Shown here piece after piece: positions 51,963-60,182 of a stretch of DNA of 64,000 bases. Location of the stretch: contig CANPYT010000006.1 of NCBI GenBank assembly GCA_947588705.1, positions 1-64,000 on the forward strand, given 5' to 3'. Position 1 is the stretch's first letter; each line of letters starts with the position of its first letter. This DNA is from an uncultured Acetatifactor sp. GTDB taxonomy: Bacteria > Bacillota > Clostridia > Lachnospirales > Lachnospiraceae. The notes beneath the pieces were generated by a model. It saw only the letters and a list, made by a program, of their open reading frames with translations. It made no database searches and was not told the DNA's origin. The position numbers and the translations under genes were made by a program.

Positions 51963-53029
51963 TGGTAACATTGATATGGTTTATTGTGATATTTGGCGTG
52001 GTCGTTATCGCCCATGAATTTGGCCATTTCCTTTTGGCTAAGGCAAACGGCATCCATGTAGTAGAATTTGCGGTGGGGATGGGGCCCAACCTTGTGTCGG
52101 TGAAAAAGGGAGACACCAAATACTCCCTGAAGCTGTTCCCCATCGGCGGCGCCTGCATGTTTGAGGGGGAAGACGGCCTGAACGAAAAGGAAGGGGAACC
52201 GGGGGAGGGGTCTTTCCTGAAAGCGCCGGTATGGGGAAGGATCTCCACCGTCGTCGCGGGCCCGTTCTTTAACTTTATCCTGGCGTTTGTCATCGCGTTC
52301 ATCATGGTGAACATGTCCGACGTGATTGCCATTCGCGACCCGGTGGCATCCCAGGTGGTGGAGGGCGGCGGAGCCGAGGCGGCCGGCCTTCAGGACGGGG
52401 ATGTGATCGTCTCCCTGAACGGGGAGAGGATACGGCTGTATCAGGAGATCTCCCTGTATATGCAGGCAACTTACCGGGGCGGCGCCCTGAAAGTGGTTTA
52501 TGAGCGGAACGGCCAGAGATACACCACCACGCTGACGCCCCAGTATGACCAGGCTTCGGGGATCTATATGCTGGGGGTGGCGAACGCTGACTTTGTGGAG
52601 CCGAAGGGTATGGAAGTTTTCCGCTATGCCTGGTATGAGATGCGTTATTCCGTAAAGGCTACCTACAAAAGCCTTGGGATGCTGCTCCGGGGCCGTGTGG
52701 GCCGGGAGGATGTGGCAGGGCCTGTGGGGATCGCCGTGAACGTTGTCGGCAAGACGTATGAGACCGCCAAGGATTACGGCTGGCAGAGCGTGGTCTTAAG
52801 TATGCTGAACATTACGTTGATGCTCTCGGTAAACCTGGGAATCCTGAACCTGCTCCCCGTGCCGGCGCTGGACGGCGGGAGGCTGGTGTTCCTGCTGGTG
52901 GAGGTGATACGGGGCAAGCCGGTTCCGCCGGAAAAGGAGGGGCTTGTCCACTTTGTAGGTTTTCTGTTCTTTATGGTATTGATGGTGGTGGTTTTCTTTA
53001 ACGATCTGGCAAATATCTTTTTTCACTGA
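51962..53029 (+). CDS. rseP: RseP/MmpA-family site-2 metalloprotease
   Basis: 355 residues. HEFGH (about 19-23) in the first membrane helix and NLLPVPALDGGRL near the end form the zinc site; a PDZ domain lies between (GLQDGDVIVSLNGERI). Cleaves membrane-embedded anti-sigma factors or signal peptides. Last gene of the conserved block. Confidence 0.95.
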   Translation: MVTLIWFIVIFGVVVIAHEFGHFLLAKANGIHVVEFAVGMGPNLVSVKKGDTKYSLKLFPIGGACMFEGEDGLNEKEGEPGEGSFLKAPVWGRISTVVAGPFFNFILAFVIAFIMVNMSDVIAIRDPVASQVVEGGGAEAAGLQDGDVIVSLNGERIRLYQEISLYMQATYRGGALKVVYERNGQRYTTTLTPQYDQASGIYMLGVANADFVEPKGMEVFRYAWYEMRYSVKATYKSLGMLLRGRVGREDVAGPVGIAVNVVGKTYETAKDYGWQSVVLSMLNITLMLSVNLGILNLLPVPALDGGRLVFLLVEVIRGKPVPPEKEGLVHFVGFLFFMVLMVVVFFNDLANIFFH

Positions 53030-53075
53030 GGTATCTTATTTCAGGATTTCAGGTTTTCTTCGCCCTTTCAGCTTT

Positions 53076-53118
53076 TTAAGCGTCCTGTCCGGGAAATTTT
53101 CCCGGAGGGAACGCTTAA
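53076..53118 (+). promoter_or_regulatory. Two-tier hairpin after rseP
   Basis: Outer TTAAGCGT (53076-53083) / ACGCTTAA (53111-53118); inner TCCGGGAAA / TTTCCCGGA. Stable, but not followed by a T-run. Could end or protect the long operon message. Confidence 0.65.
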
Positions 53119-53325
53119 GGCATCAAAAACAAATCCAAAAAGAAATCCAAAGTAAATCAAAAGTGAACCAAAAAGCAAATCAAAAGAAATCCGAAATAAA
53201 TCAAAAAGTGAATTAAAAAAGCAAATCAAAAAAGTAAATCAAAAGAAATCCAAAATAAATCCAAAATAAATCCAAAACCAAATCAAACAATCCAAAATAA
53301 ATCAAAAACAATCAGAGTAGATAAC
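53119..53325 (+). repeat. A-rich degenerate 11-13 bp tandem repeat
   Basis: About 16-18 copies of AAATCCAAAAT/AAATCAAAAG-like units fill the spacer between rseP and the next gene. No C-to-T stop-free frame or gene is present. Confidence 0.85.
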
Positions 53326-53342
53326 GGAAACAGGAGGATATT

Positions 53343-54029
53343 TTGCCTATGGTCCATCAGACGGCGGCGTACTGGCAGCGCACCCAAAATCACAGCGCCT
53401 TGCTTCTCCAGCAATACAGGTCCGGTTCCTGCCCGGTCTCTTTGATCGCGGTCTGTTCCGGCGGCAGCGAGGCTCAGGGCAGGGCCGGAGCTTATATTAC
53501 GGAACAGATGCTGCAGTGGTTTCGGGGCCTGCCCTTTCAAAAGTTGGCGCGAAGCCCGGAAAAACAGGTATCCGCGCTGAAAGGGGAGCTGGCGGGGTTT
53601 ATGGCCCGGCGGAACCGGGAGCTGGTATCCTGCGGGCTCCTGGAGCCGGGAGAACCCCTTCCTCTCTCCGGCATGATGTGTGTGGAGGAAAGTTTCCTGA
53701 TCTTTCGGCAGGGAAGACAGGAGATCTATCTGCTGAACAAAGCGTTTGGCCGCGGCAGTGTGCAGGAACTGGGGAGGGAGCTTGGCCCGGCGGGAGAAGC
53801 GAAGGCGCTGGCGCTGGAACAGGGAGTCCTGCAAAAGGATGTAGGGCTTTTGTTCGCCACCACGGCCTTTGCCCGGGTGCAGCGGGGAGAAGACCTGAGA
53901 GAATGCCTTTATGTGGAGGAACTGGGGACGGAGGAGCAGCTTGACAGGAGACTGCGCGAGCTTGGGGAAAGAGGCGAGGCCCTGGGCGGACGGGACATGG
54001 GGGCGGTGCTCTTTCTGGCAAGGCCGTAA
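53343..54029 (+). CDS. Degenerate PP2C-like protein
   Basis: 228 residues from TTG 53343 (AGGAGG 5 bases before); ATG 53349 is the alternative. The order HQTAAYWQRTQNHS, SLIAVCSGGSEAQGRAGAYIT, FLIFRQGRQEIYLLN and a C-terminal RDMGAVLFL follows the PP2C fold (N-terminal DxN region, VxDGMGG, GDSR, DN-xT). The metal-binding aspartate of DGMGG is replaced (CSGGS) and other Asp residues are missing, so phosphatase activity is doubtful. It stands just before a Ser/Thr kinase, as active phosphatases do. Assignment is by pattern only. Confidence 0.5.
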   Translation: MPMVHQTAAYWQRTQNHSALLLQQYRSGSCPVSLIAVCSGGSEAQGRAGAYITEQMLQWFRGLPFQKLARSPEKQVSALKGELAGFMARRNRELVSCGLLEPGEPLPLSGMMCVEESFLIFRQGRQEIYLLNKAFGRGSVQELGRELGPAGEAKALALEQGVLQKDVGLLFATTAFARVQRGEDLRECLYVEELGTEEQLDRRLRELGERGEALGGRDMGAVLFLARP

Positions 54030-54078
54030 GCAGAACCGGGAGATAAAAAGCAGAGCCGAAAAACAAAAAGCAGGACCA
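54028..54078 (+). repeat. Short AAAAAGCAGAGCCG-type tandem repeat
   Basis: Three imperfect copies (AAGCAGAACC, AAGCAGAGCC, AAGCAGGACC, 17-19 bases apart) in the spacer before the kinase gene. Confidence 0.6.
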
Positions 54079-54101
54079 AGACACGGATGGGAGGGATCAG
54101 G

Positions 54102-54986
54102 ATGGAACAGGCCGCCGCAGATGAGGACAGGAGAGGGCGGAATCAGACAGAAAAGAGACTGACGGACAAGGCGGAAGGCCGGGCGGAGGCCGCGGCCCTG
54201 CGGGAACAGGGATGGGATGTGGTGCGCCTGCTGGGGCAGGGGGCGTTCTCCCGGGTGTTTCTGGTAAAGGGCGGCGCGGCGGGGGAGCTTTTGGCCTGCA
54301 AGGTATCGCGGCGGCGGGAATTGCTCTGCCGGGAGGGGAGGCTTTTGGAAAAGACTTCCCATCCCCTGTTTCCGGCCTTCGGGAACCTGTGGGAGAGGGG
54401 AGACAGAGCCTTTCTCCTTATGGAGTATGTCCCGGGGGAATGCCTGGAGGCGCACCTGAGGCGGCGCGGCAGATTTTCCGAGGCACAGGCCGCGAGGGTA
54501 GGGATGGAGCTTGCGGAAGGGCTGCGCTTTTTGCATCAGATGCCGGAACCCGTCCTGTTTCGGGATGTGAAACCGGCCAATATCATGATACGCCAGGACG
54601 GGAGGGCGAAGCTACTGGATATGGGCTGCGCGTGGGAGCCGGGGCGTCCGGCGGACGCTGTGGCCGGAACGCCGGGCTATGGGGCGCCGGAGCAGTTCAT
54701 ATCCGGCGCCGTTTTGTCCTGCGCCTGCGATGTGTACGGATTAGGGCGCGTCCTGGAGGCCATGGCCGGAAAAGGATGCGGGGGAGGGCTTGGCAGGTTG
54801 ATAGCTTCCTGCACGGCGCCGGATCCGGGAAGGCGGCCGCCCGACATGCAGGGGGTCATGGCAGCCCTGGCGCCGCTGTGCCGGAAGGGCAAAAAGGGAG
54901 AAGGCGTTTCGGGGAAAGGGGGATCCCGGGGAGACTCTGCGGTCTGCCTGAAAAATATTTGGGAGAGCAGGTATAAAAATACTTGA
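54102..54986 (+). CDS. Soluble Ser/Thr protein kinase
   Basis: 294 residues. GQGAFSRVF is the glycine loop, Lys67 in LLACKVSRR the ATP lysine, [11 protein letters not shown] the catalytic loop (Phe for His in HRD; Asp155, Asn160), LLDMGCAW the DFG-equivalent (DMG), and [12 protein letters not shown] the activation segment. It has no membrane helix or PASTA domain, unlike PrkC. The tail after 255 is basic and Gly-rich. ATG 54102 has GGGAGGG 7 bases upstream. Likely active; targets unknown; paired with the PP2C-like gene. Confidence 0.85.
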   Translation: MEQAAADEDRRGRNQTEKRLTDKAEGRAEAAALREQGWDVVRLLGQGAFSRVFLVKGGAAGELLACKVSRRRELLCREGRLLEKTSHPLFPAFGNLWERGDRAFLLMEYVPGECLEAHLRRRGRFSEAQAARVGMELAEGLRFLHQMPEPVLFRDVKPANIMIRQDGRAKLLDMGCAWEPGRPADAVAGTPGYGAPEQFISGAVLSCACDVYGLGRVLEAMAGKGCGGGLGRLIASCTAPDPGRRPPDMQGVMAALAPLCRKGKKGEGVSGKGGSRGDSAVCLKNIWESRYKNT

Positions 54987-55011
54987 GTTTTGCCTTTCAA
55001 TTCAGTATACT
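54983..55011 (+). promoter_or_regulatory. Promoter of the transaldolase gene
   Basis: TTGAGT (54983-54988), 17-bp spacer, TATACT (55006-55011). It overlaps the end of the kinase gene. Confidence 0.75.
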
Positions 55012-55063
55012 GGGATCAGAACAAATTTGTGCGCGAGCACACCAGACGAAAGGAGATTTGGCT

Positions 55064-55717
55064 ATGCGTTTTTTTATTGACACCGCAAAGGTAGAAGACA
55101 TCAGGAAGGCTAACGATATGGGAGTGATCTGTGGCGTTACCACCAACCCTTCCCTGATCGCAAAAGAGGGAAGAGTATTTGAAGAGGTGATCGCGGAGAT
55201 CGCGTCCATTGTTGACGGCCCTATCAGCGGTGAGGTGAAGGCAACTACAGTTGACGCGGAGGGCATGATCAAAGAGGGCAGGGAGATCGCAAAGATCCAT
55301 CCCAATATGGTCGTAAAGATCCCTATGACCGTGGAGGGCCTGAAGGCATGCAAAGTTCTCTCCGCAGAGGGCATAAAGACCAACGTGACCCTGATCTTCA
55401 GCGCAAACCAGGCGCTGCTGGCAGCGAGGGCAGGGGCTACATACGTGTCTCCTTTCCTGGGGCGTCTCGACGACATCAGCCAGAGAGGCGTAGACCTGAT
55501 CAGAGAGATCTCCGATATTTTTGCAGTGACCGATATCGACACCCAGATCATCGCCGCAAGCGTCCGCAATCCCATCCATGTGACGGACTGCGCCCTGGCG
55601 GGAGCTGATATAGCCACCGTTCCCTACGCCGTTATAGAGCAGATGGTAAAGCATCCTCTGACCGACGCGGGCATTGCAAAGTTCCAGGCCGATTACAGGG
55701 CAGTGTTTGGCGATTAA
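55064..55717 (+). CDS. Transaldolase / fructose-6-phosphate aldolase-like protein (TalC)
   Basis: 217 residues, the short MipB/TalC form. [42 protein letters not shown] (Schiff-base lysine) and [13 protein letters not shown] are typical. Works in the non-oxidative pentose phosphate route or as F6P aldolase. ATG 55064 with AAAGGAG upstream; own promoter and terminator. Confidence 0.93.
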   Translation: MRFFIDTAKVEDIRKANDMGVICGVTTNPSLIAKEGRVFEEVIAEIASIVDGPISGEVKATTVDAEGMIKEGREIAKIHPNMVVKIPMTVEGLKACKVLSAEGIKTNVTLIFSANQALLAARAGATYVSPFLGRLDDISQRGVDLIREISDIFAVTDIDTQIIAASVRNPIHVTDCALAGADIATVPYAVIEQMVKHPLTDAGIAKFQADYRAVFGD

Positions 55718-55748
55718 AACGGATACAGCGACCCTGCGGGAAGAAAAA

Positions 55749-55786
55749 GAGGGCCAGGCATATTGCCTGGCCCTCCCTTTTTTTCG
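55749..55786. terminator. Bidirectional terminator
   Basis: GAGGGCCAGGCA / TGCCTGGCCCTC, 12-bp stem, followed by CCTTTTTTTC on the top strand and preceded by AAAAA (T-run for the opposite strand). Serves the transaldolase gene and the convergent spore-protein gene. Confidence 0.92.
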
Positions 55787-55811
55787 ATCCGTCATGTCAG
55801 CTCGGGGAGCC

Positions 55812-56012
55812 TTACTTCATCTGCTCTTCCTGCTTCTTGATCATACGCCGAACCATCTCGCCGCCGATGGAACCTGCCTCACGGGAAGTGAGGTCGCCGT
55901 TGTATCCCTCTTTCAGGTTTACACCCAGCTCGGATGCCACCTCGGTCTTGAAACGATCCATAGCTGCCTTTGCTTCAGGCACTTCTACTTTATTGCTTCT
56001 GTTACCGGACAT
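55812..56012 (-). CDS. Alpha/beta-type small acid-soluble spore protein
   Basis: 66 residues. EAKAAMDRFKTEVASELGV contains the GPR protease site (TEVASE), and LTSREAGSIGGEMVRRMI is the second conserved DNA-binding segment. These proteins coat spore DNA. ATG 56012 is chosen since GGAGGTG lies 8 bases upstream. Shows, with spoIIM, that the organism sporulates. Confidence 0.95.
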   Translation of the reverse strand: MSGNRSNKVEVPEAKAAMDRFKTEVASELGVNLKEGYNGDLTSREAGSIGGEMVRRMIKKQEEQMK

Positions 56013-56050
56013 TATTTTCACCTCCAATACTTTTTTATTTTCTCTATCTT

Positions 56051-56126
56051 CAAGATAAGTGCCGCCGCACTTATCCTGAAGTCCTCAGTTTAAGCGCCTG
56101 CTGCGACTTATCTTGGTTTTATTATG
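56051..56126 (-). promoter_or_regulatory. Spore-protein leader with competing helices and sporulation-type -10
   Basis: On the minus strand CATAATA (56126-56120) fits the -10 of sigma-G/F promoters (CATnnTA). The leader then contains CAAGATAAGT, GATAAGTGC and GCACTTATCTTG; the last can pair with either of the first two, giving exclusive folds. Confidence 0.45.
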
Positions 56127-56272
56127 GCCCTGGGAAAAGAAAATATGTTGGAAACTTTTGGCGCAAAAAAGTAGCCGTATATTCTGATTTATGATAGAAT
56201 CTTTATGACAAAAATCTTTGGACCGGCTTGAAAAGGTTTCGGGAAAATATCAGCGAAACGGGAGGTGTCAGG

Positions 56273-58084
56273 ATGCTTTACCATGTGGGGAACATGCTTT
56301 TTAAACTGCGGGAAAAGATGGGGGTGTCCCAGGAATGGCTTGGAAGGGGCCTGACGGACAAGGCGGAGCTGTCGCGCCTGGAAAACGGCGGGAAAGAGGC
56401 GGACCGCTTTCTGATAGCGGCTTTATTCCAAAGGCTTGGGAAATCCGCCGACAAATTTGAAATGGCCGTGTCAGGGGAGGAATACCGTCTGCTCCTGCTG
56501 CACAGCCTGGTACTGGAGAAGCTGACGGAAAAGGATTATGCCATGGCGGCCTTATTTCTGGAAGAATACCAGGCCCAGCCGGATAGCGGGAAGCCCCTGC
56601 ACAGGCAGTTTGTGCTGGAGCAGAAAGCGCTTTTGGATTACTGCGTAGGGGGAGACGCGGAGCTCTGCCGCCAGGGCCTGGTCCAAGCGCTGGAAGTCAC
56701 TTTCCCGGAATGGAGAGAGGAAGGGTGGAGAGGGTACAGCCTGTGCACACAGGAGGTTCAGATCCTGCTCCTGTTATTATGGGTGACGGCGGAGGCAGGG
56801 GAGGGAAAGCCTGTCCGGAGGAGGCTGGAGGAACTCCTGTCCTACCTGTCCGAGAAATATACGGACCAGGAAGCGCTTGCGGAGGTCTATCCCCAGTGCG
56901 CGTGGCTCTTGGCCAGGGAATGCCTCCGGGGAGCGGATTACGGGCAGGCGCAGGATGCCTGCAGCCGGGGATTAAAGTGCCTTGCGGCGAGCGGAACGAG
57001 TACCCTGCTCGACCGGCTGTCGGAAATCCAGAAAACCTGCTTGGAGAAACTGGGACAGGACGAAAAGATACCCCAGGCGGAACAGGTACGCCAGGCAGCC
57101 CTGTTTCTTTATGAGATAACGGGAAGTGACGTGCCGGACGACATGACAAATTTGCTGGCTGCCGGCTGCAGGAACGAATTATTGATCGACAGGGAGCTCT
57201 TGAAAGATTTAAGGCTGTCCCAGGGCATGTCTCAGCAGGAACTCAGCGACGGCATATGCAGCTGGGAGACATTGTCCAGGATCGAAAGCGGCAGGCGGAA
57301 GCCTAACCGGAAAAATCTCTATAAAATGTACGAAAGGCTGAGCCTGAGCCGGGAAAACTATTATAGTTATGTCCTGGCAGACGATTATGAGGTATATGAA
57401 AAGGCGTACCTTAATTTTGACAAGAATAAAAGCGTGGAGGAGAGAGAAGCCATTCTGAAAGACCTTGAAAAGAGTCTGGACGTCACGGTACCGATAAATA
57501 AGCAGTTCTTAGAAGGGAACAGGCTGCTGTTAGCCATCCGGAAAAAAGAGATAGAGGAAGATCTGGCGATTGAGAAATTAAGTGAAGTCCTGCGGTACAC
57601 CATGAAGGACTATGACGGAACAGTGTACAGGGCTCCTTTTCGGGAGGAGTGTGTCCTCCTGAACCGGATCGCGCTGTGTTTAAAGCATTCCGGCCGGGTG
57701 GAGGAGGCAATTCAGATCTGGAAACAGATATTGGATAAGTATAATGAAAGCGCGGTGGCAGACCAGGACCATTTTACAAACAGGGTGTTGATCGGCATTA
57801 ATTACACTGGCGCCCTGGAGGTGTGCGGTTTTCTGGAAGAAGCGGAAAAACAGGCGCTCTCCGGTATCCGGCTGTCCCTTAGAGGGCAGAAAGGGGATGT
57901 GGCAGGGAGCATACTGGCGAACCTGTCCTGTGTCTATGAAAAAAGCCAGATGCCGGGGGCGGAGGAGCTATGTCAGAAAAGCTTTTGGTACAGCTATGTA
58001 CTGCTGCGCTTTTACGGCCAGGAAAAAGATGCCCGGCTCGTGAAAAATTATTATGATAAGAAATTTGGCGATCCGCTTATATAA
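56273..58084 (+). CDS. Double-HTH, helical-repeat regulator (RRNPP-like)
   Basis: 603 residues. An N-terminal XRE HTH (VGNMLFKLREKMGVSQEWLG...AELSRLENG, 1-55) is followed by helical repeats (about 65-290). A second HTH (LLKDLRLSQGMSQQELSDG...WETLSRIESGRRKPN, about 305-355) is followed by another helical region to the end (TPR-like pairs such as LNRIALCLKHSGRVEEAIQIWKQIL, given here in part: GRVEEAIQIWKQIL). Each half resembles a PlcR/Rgg-type peptide-sensing regulator, so this looks like an internal duplication. GGGAGGTG supports ATG 56273. It is followed at once by a convergent tiny ORF and then the exporter operon, likely targets. Confidence 0.8.
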   Translation: MLYHVGNMLFKLREKMGVSQEWLGRGLTDKAELSRLENGGKEADRFLIAALFQRLGKSADKFEMAVSGEEYRLLLLHSLVLEKLTEKDYAMAALFLEEYQAQPDSGKPLHRQFVLEQKALLDYCVGGDAELCRQGLVQALEVTFPEWREEGWRGYSLCTQEVQILLLLLWVTAEAGEGKPVRRRLEELLSYLSEKYTDQEALAEVYPQCAWLLARECLRGADYGQAQDACSRGLKCLAASGTSTLLDRLSEIQKTCLEKLGQDEKIPQAEQVRQAALFLYEITGSDVPDDMTNLLAAGCRNELLIDRELLKDLRLSQGMSQQELSDGICSWETLSRIESGRRKPNRKNLYKMYERLSLSRENYYSYVLADDYEVYEKAYLNFDKNKSVEEREAILKDLEKSLDVTVPINKQFLEGNRLLLAIRKKEIEEDLAIEKLSEVLRYTMKDYDGTVYRAPFREECVLLNRIALCLKHSGRVEEAIQIWKQILDKYNESAVADQDHFTNRVLIGINYTGALEVCGFLEEAEKQALSGIRLSLRGQKGDVAGSILANLSCVYEKSQMPGAEELCQKSFWYSYVLLRFYGQEKDARLVKNYYDKKFGDPLI

Positions 58085-58183
58085 TCAAAACTCGATGGAG
58101 TCGTCCTCTACCACATCGCAAGTTGTTAATGTATTTTCCAAAGGTGCTTTTTGAGAGGACATGCCTGTCCAAGGTGATAGCAT
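58085..58183 (-). CDS. Candidate signalling peptide, 25 or 32 residues
   Basis: A short minus-strand frame starting at ATG 58183 or ATG 58162 and ending in CDVVEDDSIEF. Its stop directly abuts the regulator's stop. A TATAAT with 17-bp spacing to TGTACA lies upstream on the same strand, at the edge of the palindrome. The acidic end followed by IEF recalls mature PapR (LPFEF), the ligand of PlcR, but there is no signal peptide, so export would need the neighbouring ABC transporter. The single Cys could be modified. Weak RBS and small size keep confidence low. Confidence 0.4.
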   Translation of the reverse strand: MLSPWTGMSSQKAPLENTLTTCDVVEDDSIEF

Positions 58184-58200
58184 TATCTACATATTGAGAG

Positions 58201-58253
58201 AAATCCCTGTAGATCAAAACGCTATCCGCTCATTATACAGTGTGCAGGGATTT
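58201..58253. repeat. 9-bp inverted repeat around the peptide promoter -10
   Basis: AAATCCCTG (58201-58209) and CAGGGATTT (58245-58253). The right arm is in the -35/-10 spacer of the leftward promoter, the left arm just after its start point. Confidence 0.8.
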
Positions 58254-58336
58254 ATGTACATGACGTTTTTTGAAACTTTTTTCTAAAAAATGTTTCAAAA
58301 AACGTCATGTACAAACGCAATAAACTGTTGTAAGAT
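58232..58336. promoter_or_regulatory. Divergent promoters sharing one large palindrome
   Basis: TGTACATGACGTTTTTTGAA (start of the 22-bp left arm, 58255-58276) is exactly mirrored at 58292-58313. The outer six bases of each arm, TGTACA, act as -35: leftward, 17 bp to TATAAT (58237-58232); rightward, 17 bp to TAAGAT (58331-58336). The 15-base centre is AT-only apart from one C. Confidence 0.75.
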
Positions 58337-58370
58337 ATAAAAGTCGCAGAAAACGGGATGGAATTAAAAA

Positions 58371-58396
58371 CAAGCTGAATCATGCCTCACAGCTTG
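58371..58396 (+). other. 26-base stem-loop motif in the exporter leader
   Basis: CAAGCT-14 bases-AGCTTG, with TCATG in the loop. The sequence at 10479-10504 has the same stem, spacing and TCATG, 20 of 26 bases equal. It ends 25 bases before the exporter start codon. Confidence 0.5.
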
Positions 58397-58421
58397 ATTT
58401 GGCTAGAAGGAGAAACGTGAT

Positions 58422-60182
58422 ATGAAAAAAAAGAAATCTCCCGGCGTATGGCTGGGGATCAGGAGAGTGTTCCGACTCTCGCCGGGGCTGGCAGCGGCAT
58501 TTTGCTGTATCAAGGTGCTTTACGGTATCCTGCCGGCGGTTTATGTGGTGCTGTACGGCAAGTTTATCGACGATATCCTGGCCTTTTACGGAGGCGGGAT
58601 AGCCATGAGCCAGGTGGCGTACAGCGCGGTCCCGCTGTTCCTGGTGATGCTGTTCCAGTATGCCGGAAACAGTCTCGACGGCTATATCCAGCTGAAATGC
58701 AATCTTCAGGTGTCACAGAAGGAAGCGACGGCGTTCATGGATAAGTGCGTGAAGATTCCTTATGGCCTGACGGAGGACAGCGGATTTCGGGATCTGATGT
58801 ACAGCGTATCCCAGGGGAAGAATCAGTATGTTTTTGGCAGCCTGGTCTATATGGCCGGCTTTTTGGAGCTTATGCTGAACATGCTGGGCATCCTGCTCGT
58901 GATCTTCCGGTATTCCTGGCAAAGTGCGCTGGTGGTGCTGGTCTGCTTTATCCCGATCATGCTGGTGTCCTCCCGCGGAGGGAAAGAGGATTACGAGGCT
59001 TTTGAGCGGTATCAGGCGGCGGAGCGGCGCCTTAACAGTTATGAGGAGGCGCTGACCTCGCAGCAGTACGCGGATGACAGGATGGTTTTTCGCTATACGA
59101 AATTTTTCGTGGAAAAATGGAAGAAGAAATTTGACGAGGCCACCGATATTTTCCTGGGGGCCAGGCGCAAAAGCTTTACTTCCGTAAAGATCACCAGCGT
59201 ACTGATCGAGGTGATCCTGCTGTTTGTGGCGGGCGTTTTGATCTATATCACGCTTCACGGACGTATGACGATGGGCGTGTGTACCATGCTGATCACACAG
59301 CTTTTGTCTATGGCCAACCGTCTGACCTGGAATCTGTATATGTATCTCCATGAGCTGTTTTCCTGCCGCAGTTATATGGCTTCCTATGCCAAGTTTTACG
59401 CAGCCCCGGAGATGCCCGCGAAGGAAAAGTCCGTGGACAGGGTGGAAACCATAGAGTTTAGGAACGTCAGCTTCCGCTATGGGGAGGATCTGCCGTATGT
59501 GCTGAAAGATCTTTCCTTCCGGCTGGATGCGGATAAGTCCTATTCGCTGGTGGGAGAAAACGGCGCGGGAAAGACAACGGTCATGAAGCTGCTCTCGGGC
59601 ATGTACGATTCCTACGAGGGGAGCATAAAGATCAACGGCACGGAGCTGCGGGAACTGTCAAACCTGAACCAGGTGTTCTCCGTTATGTTCCAGGATTACG
59701 CGCGTTATGAGCTGAGCCTGCGCGACAATCTGTTTTTGGGGAGCCCGTCGGACGACGGCAGGGCGAAGGAGCTGATGGAGACGCTGAAGCTGGATCTGTC
59801 GCAGCAGCTGGGCCAGGAGGGCCTGGACGCCCAGGTGGGCCGGCTGGCAGGCGAAAACCGGGATTTTTCGGGAGGGCAGTGGCAGCGTATCGCCATGGCA
59901 CGGGCTCTGGTGCATCCGGGCAGCTTTTTCCTGCTGGATGAGCCGACTGCGGCGCTGGACCCTTCCGCGGAGAGCGCGATCTACCGGGATTTCCAGAAGC
60001 TGCTCGAGGGAAGGCCGGCTCTTTTGATCACCCACAGGCTGGGGGCGGCCAGGCTTTCGGATGAGATCCTGGTATTGCAGGAAGGCAGCCTGCGGGAGCG
60101 GGGAACCCATGAGGAACTTTTGGAACAGGGCGGCATCTATGCCCAGATGTTTGAAGGGCAGAAAGGATGGTACGAGGATTGA
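58422..60182 (+). CDS. ABC exporter half-transporter (first subunit)
   Basis: 586 residues: six-helix membrane domain (about 1-320) plus ATPase. Walker A GENGAGKTT (about 378), signature DFSGGQWQRIAMARAL, Walker B FFLLDEPTAALD, H-loop LLITHRLGAARL. Type IV exporter fold, as in peptide, lipid and drug exporters; no C39 peptidase domain. AGAAGGAG precedes ATG 58422. Overlaps the second subunit, so the two probably form a heterodimer. Confidence 0.92.
   Translation: MKKKKSPGVWLGIRRVFRLSPGLAAAFCCIKVLYGILPAVYVVLYGKFIDDILAFYGGGIAMSQVAYSAVPLFLVMLFQYAGNSLDGYIQLKCNLQVSQKEATAFMDKCVKIPYGLTEDSGFRDLMYSVSQGKNQYVFGSLVYMAGFLELMLNMLGILLVIFRYSWQSALVVLVCFIPIMLVSSRGGKEDYEAFERYQAAERRLNSYEEALTSQQYADDRMVFRYTKFFVEKWKKKFDEATDIFLGARRKSFTSVKITSVLIEVILLFVAGVLIYITLHGRMTMGVCTMLITQLLSMANRLTWNLYMYLHELFSCRSYMASYAKFYAAPEMPAKEKSVDRVETIEFRNVSFRYGEDLPYVLKDLSFRLDADKSYSLVGENGAGKTTVMKLLSGMYDSYEGSIKINGTELRELSNLNQVFSVMFQDYARYELSLRDNLFLGSPSDDGRAKELMETLKLDLSQQLGQEGLDAQVGRLAGENRDFSGGQWQRIAMARALVHPGSFFLLDEPTAALDPSAESAIYRDFQKLLEGRPALLITHRLGAARLSDEILVLQEGSLRERGTHEELLEQGGIYAQMFEGQKGWYED

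Noticed and set aside
58095-58154. Plus-strand 19-codon ORF opposite the candidate peptide
   Set aside because: No RBS, no promoter in that direction, and it starts 11 bases after the regulator's stop; the minus-strand frame has a promoter and better composition.
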